Source of the DNA: Taenia hydatigena
Taxonomy: Eukaryota; Platyhelminthes; Cestoda; Cyclophyllidea; Taeniidae
Direction of reading: 5' to 3'
DNA: 64,000 nucleotides
Assembly: GCA_036345935.2 (NCBI GenBank)
Contig: JADWOT020000010.1
Location: forward strand, 579,144-643,143
Shown here: positions 1 to 10,265 of the stretch, one piece after another
Position numbering within the stretch: the stretch's first letter is position 1
How the letters are laid out: every line of letters starts with the position of its first letter
Program-made: the position numbers and the translations under genes
Notes under the pieces: model-generated
What the model saw: the letters and a program-made list of their open reading frames with translations, nothing else
Told to the model about the DNA's origin: nothing
Databases searched by the model: none

Positions 1-1558
1 AAGAAAAGAAATTTGGTAGGGATGGAGGTATAGCTAAGGCTTTTGGATACATCTAGAAGACAACCTTATAAAGAATGTTGAAAGAACTAGCGATTATGAG
101 ATAATAACATGCTTCTGTGGCTTGTAATGCATGGATATAAGTGATCGCATGCATTCGCACGGAGTTCGTCGCACGTTTTAACACTAGACGAATCTGCAAG
201 CCCTACTAATCAGCAATCGGTCAAAAGAGCCTATCAGCGATGGTAAGTAACCTTAATACTGCATCAACTGTGGCCTATTTAGCCGTTTGAACAGTGGATT
301 TGGGAACAATTTGCGTGTTCGGGTTGGTGTACTAGTTCTTAACTGTGTAACCTCATATTTAAATGCACACATAATTTTGTTTACGCAAAGTAGAAAATCT
401 GCAATTTAGGTCCCACGTGTGAGATCCGCTCACGAGATCGGCGCTACGAATATCGCAAATGATATCTGGTCACTAAAATTCAGAAGAAATGAGCCAGGGT
501 CAGGACCCGCACAGACCAAAAAGTAAGACTTTGGAAATTCTAACGGTGCCAAGTAAGAGATGCCTGATGGTATTGTATAAAAGCTGTTCGTACTTTTAAA
601 GGCGCAAGAAAACTGCCAAAGCAGAAAATCTGTGGCCCTGGATGCTCTAAGTGGAAGTTCCGACGATGAGATTGACGACGAGAGAAGGTTAATCCAAGCA
701 CTTATGACTATCCCGGAAGACGAGACTAATTTTCTTAAGGAGATAAAAGTAAATATGTGGTTTGTTAATTACCACATGTTTCTTATAAATAGTGGCGATT
801 TCCTTACCTATGTCACCACGTAATTGTATTAGAAGATGCTCAAGAACAATGACACCCGACTAATCTACATGTTCAGGGGGAATGTCATCAAGAACCACTT
901 AGTACCTGATCGAGCAGCGCAGCTGGGATGCCTCATGGATTTGCTCTGTACGCGGCTGAGGTATAAAGCTATGCAAATTATATGCCCATCATGAGGAAGT
1001 TTGTATGCTACTGCACTATTCCATTCATCTTTGATAAATTCCCCTTCATAAAATTTCGGCTAAACGCTTGTTTTACATTCTTGTGGAAGGCGAAAAGTAA
1101 GCTGATGGTAAATACAAATGTACTAAGTGTGGCAAAGAGTATAACAACTTGGATGGCATGCACCAACATCTCCTGCCTCACAGCAAATGCAGGTTCTACT
1201 TCTGCGTGCAATGCTTCGAGGGATGCAACACGTTTACGGGTATGGTACGCCACAGAAAGACACATGGTAGTGAGGTTTGATTGCAGTCAGTGTTCAGTGC
1301 TCTATTAATAATCACAATGAACAATGCTTTGTACTTCTTGTAAAAGATGTATGTGAGCTGCCGCCATCGATTCAGGAAGTTTGGAGAAGACTGAAAAGAC
1401 CTGAGTGCGTAGAGCCTCCTCAGTCCTCTAAGTCCGAAGAGCTGAAGAGATGTCCTCCTGAGAAAAGGCGCAGGATAGAGTACCGCTGTAATGTTTGCGG
1501 ATCCGCTTTTGACCGGTTGAATGTGATGTTATCACACACAGAACAGGAGCACCCAACT
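1..1558 (+). repeat. Diverged duplicate of 37556-39117 (zinc-finger locus with upstream flank)
   Basis: The stretch aligns base by base, in the same orientation, with 37556-39117. Shared landmarks are TTTGGTAGGGA near both starts, the ATTCGCACGG segment, the MSQGQ exon, the helical exon and the fingers. Identity is roughly 85-88% by eye. Homology begins at or before the first base of the window and stops abruptly after the third zinc finger (ACCCAACT), so the 3' ends of the two loci differ. The duplication covers about 450 bp of 5' flank as well as the gene. Confidence 0.85.
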
Positions 1559-1618
1559 ACATCACCTCGATTACTTTCTTATTCTCACAGAAGGAAGTCG
1601 AAAGGAGACATGAATTAA
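489..1618 (+). pseudogene. C2H2 zinc-finger family gene, copy A (disabled)
   Basis: Five exons are inferred by comparison with copies B-E: 489-522 (MSQGQDPHRPK), 584-748 (acidic, helical), 833-947 (KMLKNNDTRL... to LMDLL), 1090-1269 (two fingers) and 1347-1618 (proline/charged linker plus third finger). Introns have GT and AG ends; phases are 1, 0, 1 and 1. Finger 1 (KCTKCGKEYNN) has Cys-X2-Cys but its His region reads LLPH; finger 2 keeps C-X2-C-X12-H-X3-H; finger 3 is C-X2-C-X12-H-X4-H. Two lesions are visible: one extra A in exon 2 (CAGAAAATC against CAGAAATC in B) shifts the frame, and TAA replaces a Lys codon at the start of exon 4 (GCGAAAAGTAA). The C-terminal tail also differs from B. 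C2H2 fingers usually bind nucleic acid; no target can be deduced. Confidence 0.75.
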
Positions 1619-2134
1619 TGTTTTGTTTATAATTTGTCATGTCCACTTAAATGTTCCGAACTCCATATCTCAACGCTCCAGCTCTACTCTTTGTCGCATT
1701 CACCCCAACACGATCCATGCTCTGCAGAACTTTCAAATAAGTGTGCAACCAAAGATATCGAGTATAATATCATCGTTTTTCGCCGGCAAATTCGAAGCGC
1801 TGAACCTGGGCCGTTAGGCTCCTAAGTATAACATGCCCTCTCCACCTTCACCTCTTTGTTGCGTTTTGCTTGATGTGATGGAGAAGGGTGACACAAATCT
1901 GTGCAAGTGCGACAAAGGTTCAATTGCACCACATCTCTTTGCATTGTTCGCAGATTAGATTATTTGGGGAAATTTTTTCTACTTACTAGTGAGAAGACAA
2001 ATCAATTACAAAACTTTGTACTCAGAAAATGGAACATCAGTTTAGTTGAGGATAGGCTTTAGAATGGCCAAGCAAGCAAGTCCAGTGCATTTGCTGACAT
2101 AAAGAATTTTCGTGAGTAGTCATCTTTCATTTAG

Positions 2135-2678
2135 TCATTGAGATCAGGAGTGAACAGGCCCAAAAAATGGTCAGTCTATGTAGAAGTAAGATGGAGCTTA
2201 TAAAGAATATGAGAGAGATGGTTGACGCTGACCGAAACGTAGATACGTATCTATTAGGACGAACAGCGATTGATGATGCTAAACTCGAAAATCATTTCAG
2301 GCTTACATCGGCTTTTTCTACCAAAGGGTAAGTTCTTGAATTGTAGGGCACCATGGTAGATCCGCTGCTGCAAAACGTTCAGCAACATCTCTATGTCTTG
2401 ATGCTTCTGACGGCATATTAACTTTTTATGGGCATGTAATCAGACGCTTCTTCCATATTGATTCCAGCATATCAGCCACCAGATTTACAATAGTTTCATC
2501 AATGAAAGACACCCTTTGCCATACTTGGAGACAAAAGGGTAACGATTCTGACCATGCAAGTGGCCTTATTTTCAGTCACATTCAAATCCTGCGCAAAATT
2601 GATTCCACTGAAACTCCGCTCAAAATCCCAAGTAGCAAGCTCTTCAAAGGATGCTTTAAAGCTAATGCCAGGAGTTAG
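2135..2678 (+). CDS. Candidate two-exon coding stretch, function unknown
   Basis: Exon 2135-2327 follows a good acceptor (TTTCATTTAG) and ends at a strong donor (AAAGG|GTAAGT). It encodes 63 codons of charged, helix-like sequence (IEIRSEQAQKMVSLCRSKME, then MREMVDADRNVDTYL). After a possible 32-nt intron (2328-2359, ending GGTAG) the frame resumes exactly in phase (GG+A) and stays open for 105 codons to a TAG at 2678, including DASDGILTFYGH and HIDSSISATRFTIV. The first exon looks coding by composition; the second is serine-rich and less convincing. A stop-free run of about 105 codons is expected several times by chance in a window this size, so the second exon rests on phase agreement. No family is recognised and no start codon is identified. 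If the tiny intron is wrong, exon 1 stands alone or is a relic. Confidence 0.35.
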
Positions 2679-2699
2679 CCAAATCAGTTTTACCAAGTT

Positions 2700-3157
2700 G
2701 GTCAGCATAGCATAAAACAGCACTGTTTGACTAATCTTCATTAGCAGGTGGTATTAGGTTTGATACATTGCAATGGTAGTGTCCTCTTGAGTGTCTGTGT
2801 TTTATAACACCAAAAAAATTTAGGCAAAACTAAGCACCACTTTTCTTCTGCCTTAAAAGAGAGTGGCAAGAATGCGACCCACGAACTAGCCAACAAATAT
2901 GCCTAAATTTGCCTACTTGAGTCCAAAGTTAAGCAGCCGGCAGATCAACGCTAGACCTGGAGCCTCAACACATCCCAATCAGGGCTGGAAGGCTCTCTAG
3001 CGTACCCTATTATGAAGAATGCATTCTAAGGACAATTTGAAAGCCTTTAGGCACGCTTGATTAGACCGAAAACCAGGCAGAGCAAAAAAAATTTACCCAT
3101 TCTCTCAACATTCTTTCATTTTAACAAGCGTAAACGCGATAGAGATCCTTTGCCAGG
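2700..3157. other. No gene seen; left flank of the large palindrome
   Basis: The stretch is AT-rich with no convincing exon. It separates the candidate exons at 2135-2678 from the outer end of the left palindrome arm. The sequence outside the arm here does not match that outside the right arm, so the inverted repeat ends sharply at 3158. Confidence 0.5.
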
Positions 3158-3199
3158 TGCATGATCGCACGCACATCGACATTGACATATGGTCGACGT

Positions 3200-6100
3200 C
3201 ATGCTTACTTAGAAAATAATTGATCTTAGGCATAAGAAATTGACAAGTGACGCTCAAATGTGAGCTAGCCCTTTTATCCAATTGAGTGGGAAAATGAATG
3301 TGTCTGCAAATGATCCAGCAAGTCAGTTGCATTCAAAGGAAGTGGTTTTGAAACATTTGTGAAAATTGCGTGTCATACAATGGCACACGTAAGCAAGGTT
3401 CGGTTGCGGTTAGTGCTCTTTGCCTTATCCGTAAGGCCATTAAAGCGCACTTTGTGCGTCCCTTTCCTATTAGGCATGGAATAGCACTGCCGACATCAAG
3501 TCCGAAATCATTGGAAAAGTTAAGAAGTCCCGAGACCTCAGAACGCCCCCATTCCCATGTACACAAATTATTGCAAGATTATCCCACTACAGAATAGCGC
3601 ATTAAAATTACCGCCGCATTGCATGCAGATTTAATTTTAACTGCCCAATTTTAGGGTCATTCCACAACAAGCAGAAACATCCTACGGGACGAGATGTCCT
3701 TGACCGTTTGCGTCTCCGACTTCTAAGTGCTGCATTCGCTCCCAATGGTCATTGCCTCAATGACGCAGATAAAAATTGGAGTACCCAACTTTTACTATGA
3801 GATAACGCAAATTTAATCAGCAAGGTTCAAGGGATCAATTGGTCTTGTTGCTATCGTTCGCAAAGTAAAATACTATTCTTGACATCATTTGTAGGCCAGA
3901 ATTGTGGGTTGGTTTTAATGTTCTAAGAAAGGGGACAACCTTGCTGTTTAATGAGTTACTTTTGCGTCGTTAAATGGTTTTTTCAAAACCTGGCTATTTG
4001 AAAACCTTTCCATTTGGATGTTGCGTTGCCAAATTGCAGTTGATTAGTGCTGAGAAATTTATCACAGGTTTGATTCTAGGTGAGTTTAGGTTTGTTGTGA
4101 TGTAAGTGACTGAAGAGGCACGGGAGAAAAATAATGGATTTTTCATAAAAGGGAGTTAACAGAGAGAGTAGATTGCACCTATCCTTTGCGACGTGCGTGT
4201 AGACACAAACGCCTCCAACGACCTAGCAAATTGACTTATGCGCTAGCCTGCATGCCCAAAATCGTAAAGCGGATGGTGGGAAGTAATGCAAATATTTTGA
4301 TTCCATGGAATCAAAGCATGCTTTTGCATTTGTTTTATTTAGAAAGGTGCATTCCATTCAACTACTACTTTTCGACCTTTGTCACGTTCCACGAAAACAG
4401 ACCCTGAGGTATTGCTCATTAACAGAAAAGATAAACCAAAATGTACTTCGGGGATCAGAGGCCTATAAGACCCAACTAGCTCATGCAAACTATTCCTGGG
4501 GCTGTTTTGCCCCATAATGTAGCAAAAAATACGGCTTGATGTATGGTGATAAGAGAGATCGGGCTAGGATACGAGGTTAAGAGGAAGAATGAAGCTTGCT
4601 GGACTAAGGTTGGAAGGCTGATACTCCGCCACGATGCTCCACTGCCACCTCTCTCTCAATCGCATCGGCCACAGCTGCACAATAGTTGTTGTTAGTCAAA
4701 AGCACAGACAAATTTGTGATTTTAGGAATGCGCGATATGCCTAAATGCAGCAGCGTGTGCAGCTCTAGCAACAAATCCTATCAAAAAATCCGAATCCTCG
4801 CATGCCTCAGCAATACCATTCCAATATACTACAAACCACTTTATCATGCTGCCGAAGTTGTAACTGACTTGCTAGCATTTTCTTGAAGCTATTTTACTTA
4901 GTTACGTAGAATAAGAGCTTGTATGATTGACGTCGCAAATAATAACAGTCTTTCCCTTATAAATTAAGCGTATAAACCTAATCGCCTCTGTAATGCACGG
5001 ATAAAATGCCCGTTACCTAATTTGGAAGGGGTAACGAGCGCAGAGATCCCTCTATCAAATGTTGGCCGTTTCCATCAAGACTTCATGCGTAAATTCAACA
5101 CCTTCAAAAATAGAACTCTGGTCTTTATCTAAGGGCGTTCTATGTCCGCGCAATCACTGCGGCTGTTGCCCACCATGTTGAATAATGTCGATTGATTTCT
5201 AATCTGGTCCACCTACATTACACGCCGCACACATACGTATATTTCGCTACTGCTGCTTCAAATCAGGCGTAATGTTTCTGCGTGCGCAATTTGATTGTTA
5301 AGTCGTGTTTAAAATTGTCAATAAAAGCTAGCAGCATCGTAAAATTGTTCCTGTTATGTCGCCACTTGTTTTCAAAGAAAGTGTTAGCTGCCATGGAAAC
5401 AAACAATGGTCCTTCCAGACACAGTCTCTGACAATGGATCACAAAATTTTGGCCGTCATGCCAGCCTGCATCTCAATCACATTCAATGTCGTGGTCTAAC
5501 TTATCATCTACCAATGAAATGACAGCTACTTCAACGTTGTTCCTAGGCAGTCGTTATGGATTCATTGCTATCTTTCACCTCATAAACAATGGAAGTGAAA
5601 AGGAGTGTGCTAACCTGCACCAAACTCGTGATGGCAGGCTTTCGCTTAATGGGGATACTGAACTGTCTGACTTTAAAATGCAAAGTTAAAAGTTTTCATA
5701 CAAGAACGTACCTGCTATCTACCCAGCAAGGATTTGTTTCGCTGATTTGTCTAAGTTAGTCACTTTTAGCGTGCCCTTGTTAAGCCTAAGTTAAATCAGC
5801 AATACTGTAGGCATTAAAAAATAATGACTATGCAACCTCGATTCATCCCTCAATGAGCCATAATTGCAAAGTTGATTCTTATTTTTTGCTTTGTGGTACT
5901 ACCCTTTTAAAAATATGAAATGAAATCTGTTATGAAATGTAAGTTGCGACACCATTATAATGCTACAATAGTATTTCGGCAAAAAATACATTAGTAAAAA
6001 GCTACCAAATAAATGTTATATGGATGGTAGAGCAGAAGAGAAAAGGGAAGAAACAGTGGGGTAAATAATGGAATTAAATCTTTTAAGGTTTCGATAAGGG

Positions 6101-6350
6101 CAGGGAACACTGCAAGTGGTGATGAGTGTGATTGGAAGGAAGGCAAAGTTGGAAGAGTGTGATGCTTGCCAGTAAATTTGACAAAAAGGTTGGGGCACGA
6201 ATTCGGCAACATGGTCACTGATTTGACGAAATACTCGTTCTCAACACGCCGCTAACTCCTGCTGGACTGATTCCTCATAAAAGGATAAGGTTTGTACTTG
6301 GCCGGATTAGTGGCGGATTTTTCATGCGGAGAAGACCGTATACTCTGGTT
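3200..6350. other. Outer part of left arm: no supported gene
   Basis: Several overlapping short frames occur on both strands (for example around 3333-3597 and 5991-6218) and are duplicated in the right arm simply because the arm is. None has splice signals, motifs or composition that favours it over its antisense partner. 6000-6180 is purine-rich on the plus strand. I see no RNA gene. Confidence 0.4.
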
Positions 6351-6357
6351 TCGAGTG

Positions 6358-6641
6358 TTAATCTGAAAAGTCAAACTCATCGTTTGTGCGTAAGGGGTCA
6401 GATCCAGAGCTCAAGTTTGTTACATCGTGGCACACCCGAATCTGTGTATCCAAATCAAGCCTTCCAGTATCATCAGACGGTTTTGCAAAGTACCTAGCAG
6501 CGTCTTCACGAGCGGATCGTCTTACGCTAAAGAGACGTCTGCTGTCCTCAATTTCACCATCGCTGTCACCAACAGCATCCAGGAGGCAGGTGAAGCTCGC
6601 ACCACGTCGCTCTTCCTCGAAGGAAATCAAACCACGATTTG
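6358..6641 (-). CDS. Candidate terminal exon with acidic tail (left-arm copy)
   Basis: Mirror image of 15530-15813. The frame encodes about 94 residues: a short basic/acidic start (FEEERRGASF), an acidic serine segment (GDSDGEIEDSRRLFSVRRSA), then DDTGRLDLDTQIRV, and ends NDEFDFSD before TAA. Both palindromic copies keep the frame. The likely acceptor here reads CTTTTTTGTAG on the minus strand, against CTTTTTTTAG in the right arm. No domain is recognised. The acidic patches could suit a nuclear or regulatory protein, but that is only inference. See the right-arm entry for the possible upstream exon and frame problem. Confidence 0.4.
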
Positions 6642-7596
6642 CTCACGTCTCGGCTGTTCAGTGCCGAGTCTACAAAAAAGCCGAAATCTAATAATTGCCT
6701 TATGAGAATGTCATTTCTTAACAAGCCGCTGATTCTGGGATTAATTGCACAATGGGTTGAATTGTAGGAGGGACATGATCATGTATGAGAAGGCTACCAC
6801 GGATAAGCACTAAAGGTTTGGCCAGATTCAAGCCTCGCTTCGGTGGCAGGAACGTTCCAAAACTTAAAAAAATAAAGAGCAGTGTTTCTTAATCGCCCTG
6901 CGCTGTTTACTGTTTCCAAGGTCAAATCGCATTAATATACAAATGCGTTTGTAAGGTCTTTACATCAAATGATAATTCTAGCTATAAAAAAACAGCAAAT
7001 TTTGGCAAAAGATGGAGCATCTACTGATGTGGCAGGCAAATAACCTATAAGGACATTCATTGAACTCCGAAAATATTAGGAAAGCAAAAAATACAATAGC
7101 TATAGCCTAGAGCTAAGGCTGATGTTGGGAAGAGCCTATTTTGATTTCGTCTACATGGCATTAGTTGCCTAGCAATTCAACGTTAGTGTCAAATCAAATC
7201 AAAGTTGCCTTATTGCATGGCTTCGGACCTAAACTATCTCGTCTTATATTATGACATCACTCATTATATTGTTTTTTTCCTAGTAATCGATAAGGATTCC
7301 GATGAGAGTGTAGAGTGTGGCTTTTCCCACTAGTCAAACATTGAATGGATGGGGCAGGTTTGAACAATGCAGACGAACTTGCGCCGCGGGTAAACTTCAT
7401 GTGCTGGAATGGTAAAATAAAGATAAAAAGAAGCATATGCTTTGAGCTGCAAATATTCTGGATATCGCTGCGCTTATGAACACATTAGTCACCGTATCAT
7501 GGCCTGTTTGTTTTTCGAAGTTAATCTAATCTTATCAAGTTAGTTTTTTCACAATGTCCCACTAATAGGAAACGTCTTTTAATGTTAGCCCGCTTG

Positions 7597-7628
7597 ACTG
7601 ATCATCCATAAGTGGGTGCCTATTTATA
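7597..7628 (-). promoter_or_regulatory. TATA box plus TCAGT initiator (left-arm copy, second promoter)
   Basis: On the minus strand TATAAATA (7628-7621) is followed by TCAGT, whose A falls at 7599, 29 bases downstream of the first T. This is the classical distance. The pair is the mirror of 14544-14575. It would drive transcription towards lower coordinates, in the direction of the acidic-tailed frame at 6358-6641. Confidence 0.45.
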
Positions 7629-8049
7629 GGACAAAGTGCAGCCAATATCACCAAGTTTGACATTGAACTGGTCCTACCAAGGCTCAAGCGCCAAACAAGG
7701 CAAGCCTTCCGTTAAACCACATTTTGTCTTGCGGCTGCAAAAGAGCGCGTCATGTCTCAAATTTTAGATTACTTTCGTTCTTGTAAAGTACAGCTCAATC
7801 TTTCGATATTAGCTATTAAGAAACCACAGCAATGCGATGCGAACGCTATCGAAATTGATTAGGCGAAGTTGAAATGCACCGGATTTAGCAGAAGAGAAGT
7901 AAATCGATTGCGTCACTACGTCCCGGGACATTGTCTAACGACGGAGAGTGAATGGCGGGCACTGAGTGTCCGACAGTCTAGTAGGTGAGGGCATTGCCTG
8001 TTCTACGAGCCGGAACTGGACATCATCACTCAAGATCTCGTGCTAGAGT

Positions 8050-9090
8050 ACCAAAACCTGAAAAAATTATTTTAATTAAAATGCTGGTGCACAATCGAAT
8101 GCTTAAGATGCAACGGATTACTTACCCTTAGGCAAATATGCCACTTCGCGAAATTGGTAAAGATTTTAAAAAAAAGATGAAAATTAATCAACAGTCTGCT
8201 GTACAGCGCCAAATTGTGAGACACGTCAGATCAGATTAATCTCAGAAATAAAAATTTATAAAAGGCACACTAGCAGGTGTTACTGTATTCGTTAAGAGCA
8301 GTGGCTCACAAAAGTTCTGCCTCTAACCGCAGCTTACCTGGTAATATTTACCATCCCATAACACGGCCATTCCTGGCACGCATCGCATTCTGTGCACTTA
8401 CGGATTTGTCATAGCTAACAGAACCTGCCACCAGCAGAGAATGTAGATATTTTAAGGGCATTTAATCCAATGCATGAGAATATTTTCTCTGGTTAGTTAC
8501 TTTGTCTCCATACGCCACCCCACTATCACTCGCCCAAACAGCAAGCAAGATGAAGTGAGTCCGTTGCACCATAGTCTAGAAGGAAATGATGGATAAACAA
8601 GTTAGAGCGATATAAATGAAAAGTTCTCAGATGGAATAGCTATCAGCGGCATGCTAATGTTTCAATGCGCTGTTGAAAAAGGGTGGATCTGTGCGATTGT
8701 TGTGGGCTTCTACAACGATTAAACAGATGGATGCATGTCTATCTTAACTCCTGTTCAGAAAAATAACCTTTTGAAGGCATCAAAGACATCGGAAATCCAC
8801 TAATTCCTCGTGCTTATTTTGGCGAGACATGTTTTCTAGTCTATTTTTGAGTCAATGGTTAAAGGCATCAGCGAATGCGCTTATGTAGGATACCAAAGGA
8901 ATGTGTTAGCCATGGTCATTACTGGTAGAATTGGTAGTGGTAGAAGAAGAAATCACTTGGGAACGCACGATCGTACGGATTCATTGTCTGCTGGTAGATT
9001 GCAGTAAGCTGTTCCACATTTATGCCTCTGGATAAGGCCACGTTATAAATCGAATTTGGGATTGGTAGTGGCATGTAGCCGTTAAGTGGA
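8050..9090 (+). repeat. Repeat family 1 copy inside left arm
   Basis: This part of the arm resembles 41470-42020 and 42545-42980 in the same orientation (shared landmarks TTCGTTAAGAGC, AAAAGTTCTGCCTCT, GGGTGGATCTGTGCGATTGTTGTGG and CATGTAGCCGT) and, inverted, 20080-20720. The copy at 41-43 kb holds an extra segment of about 0.5 kb (about 42040-42540) absent here. Identity is about 80-85% by eye, much older than the arm duplication. So a pre-existing repeat was carried into the palindrome. Confidence 0.8.
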
Positions 9091-9834
9091 GACACCAATC
9101 TATCTGCTCACAAATTCCTTCCTAGAAGTACACCAGCAGCTACAAGCGGCAGCAAATTGTTGGGCCGCAATTTAAAATGATCATTGGTGTCAACTATGAC
9201 AAGTCATTGACAGTGCCACGACTGCATCGCAGAACAAATCCAGGTACTTACGACTGCTTAGAGATTCCCACCCAAAGCAACCAGAAACCAGTAATCCCAT
9301 TCGAATTTGCAAGTTAGATATCTTAACATAGCTTTCTATATATTTTAGCGATAACTAGTGTTGCAGCGCTACCTAAAACAATTCAAAGCTAAACAATAGG
9401 AGTAATGCATGTTATGGCTATCGCAACACATTCTGAATGCGCACCTATAATGTTTTTAACACCAGAACAGAAGTGTTCCGAAGTCTATTACCCAAGGCTT
9501 TAAAACAAACAAGTGAAAAATAATCAAAGCTCTAAAACAATCGAGTGCAATAATAAGAGAAAAAAGTACCTCCATTTAAAGTTGCCAGTGCGTCCTGCAT
9601 ACCCAACAAGAAAATACCAAAAGGAAAGCTCGGTGTAAGCTGAAGCAAAGATGTCTAATCATTTACAGAGCAGCCGTAAGCGATATAGAGAAATAATCGC
9701 ATCAGTTACGCGTTCAAAGCAAGAGAGAAGTAGAGGAGAGCATGCACACCGCAGACTAGCCCCTCCACCTCCATGGCACGTGGAGGCGCATTTACAAGCA
9801 TCGGTGTAGGCACGCCCTCGGTGGTGGTTGCTGC

Positions 9835-10044
9835 TTACCACCATTGCTGCGACCATCCCCACGGCTGGCCACACGGTGACCACCATTGCGGCTTCTTCTC
9901 ACACGGCCACTCACACGGCCACCAATAGTGCGGCTTCTGCACAGACCACAATGCCCACTTCTGTCCATATTGTGAGCCCTTCTCAAACTCTCCCCATGGT
10001 GCCCACTTCCACGGATACGAGCATGGCCAACCTCCCCACACCAT
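9835..10044 (-). CDS. Trp-rich 69-residue protein gene (left-arm copy)
   Basis: Exact mirror of 12128-12337: 69 codons plus TAA. The predicted protein has 16 Trp, 4 Cys, many Pro, Gly, Gln and Lys, and repeated small motifs (WPC, PWxW, paired WW). It begins MVWGGWPCSYPWKW and ends WGWSQQWW. There is no hydrophobic signal peptide. The same TATA box and TCAGT initiator lie upstream on the minus strand. The two copies are transcribed towards opposite outer ends of the palindrome, away from the spacer. I do not know a family with this composition. See the right-arm entry for fuller reasoning. Confidence 0.65.
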   Translation of the reverse strand: MVWGGWPCSYPWKWAPWGEFEKGSQYGQKWALWSVQKPHYWWPCEWPCEKKPQWWSPCGQPWGWSQQWW

Positions 10045-10068
10045 TTCTTTGTCTCTACTTTCCTTGAT

Positions 10069-10103
10069 ACTGACTTGCGTGTTGAGCTGTGCCTGCTTAT
10101 ATA
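10069..10103 (-). promoter_or_regulatory. Core promoter of the Trp-rich gene (left-arm copy)
   Basis: On the minus strand TATATAAG spans 10103-10096 and GTCAGTATC places the initiator A at 10071, 32 bases downstream of the first T of the TATA box. The sequence is identical to the right-arm copy. The first ATG downstream is the start of the Trp-rich frame. Confidence 0.65.
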
Positions 10104-10265
10104 CCAGTCGCCGTGTCTCGAATTGTCTCGTGTGGCCCTCGTGCTCACTGTACTTTTAGCTCTACACCCGTGTTTGTCGATCGCCATCGATGCTCTCGTG
10201 ATGCCAACATTTTCGGCTGTCATCTTATGTGCTGCCCGGACTGTGATTCGCATGTGACTTCTCAA

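Larger units (their letters stand above)
3158..10265 (+). repeat. Large inverted repeat, left arm (7108 bp)
   Basis: The reverse complement of 11907-18985. Outer junction: the arms share GTGCGATCATGCA and diverge just outside. Inner junction: they share GTGACTTCTCAA and then diverge. Paired positions sum to 22143 at the outer end, 22134 around 4200-5500 and 22171-22172 further in, so only a few small indels separate the arms. One is a 37-bp segment at 5568-5604 present only in this arm. Substitutions are sparse (roughly 1-2% by eye; long stretches such as 9600-9900 match exactly). The arm carries the Trp-rich gene on its minus strand, a second TATA/initiator pair, an acidic-tailed frame, and a segment (about 8050-9090) related to 41.5-43.0 kb. 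Confidence 0.95.

Noticed and set aside
7890..8160. Open plus-strand frame with ILIKM.VHNRMLKMQRITYP-type reading in repeat family 1
   Set aside because: It is open in the 41.5-kb copy but broken in the 20.6-kb copy, so it is not conserved as protein.
9828..10067. 79-codon Thr/Ala-rich mucin-like frame antisense to the Trp-rich gene (twin at 12105-12344)
   Set aside because: It is the complement of repeated TGG/GTG codons; no promoter pair lies upstream on that strand.
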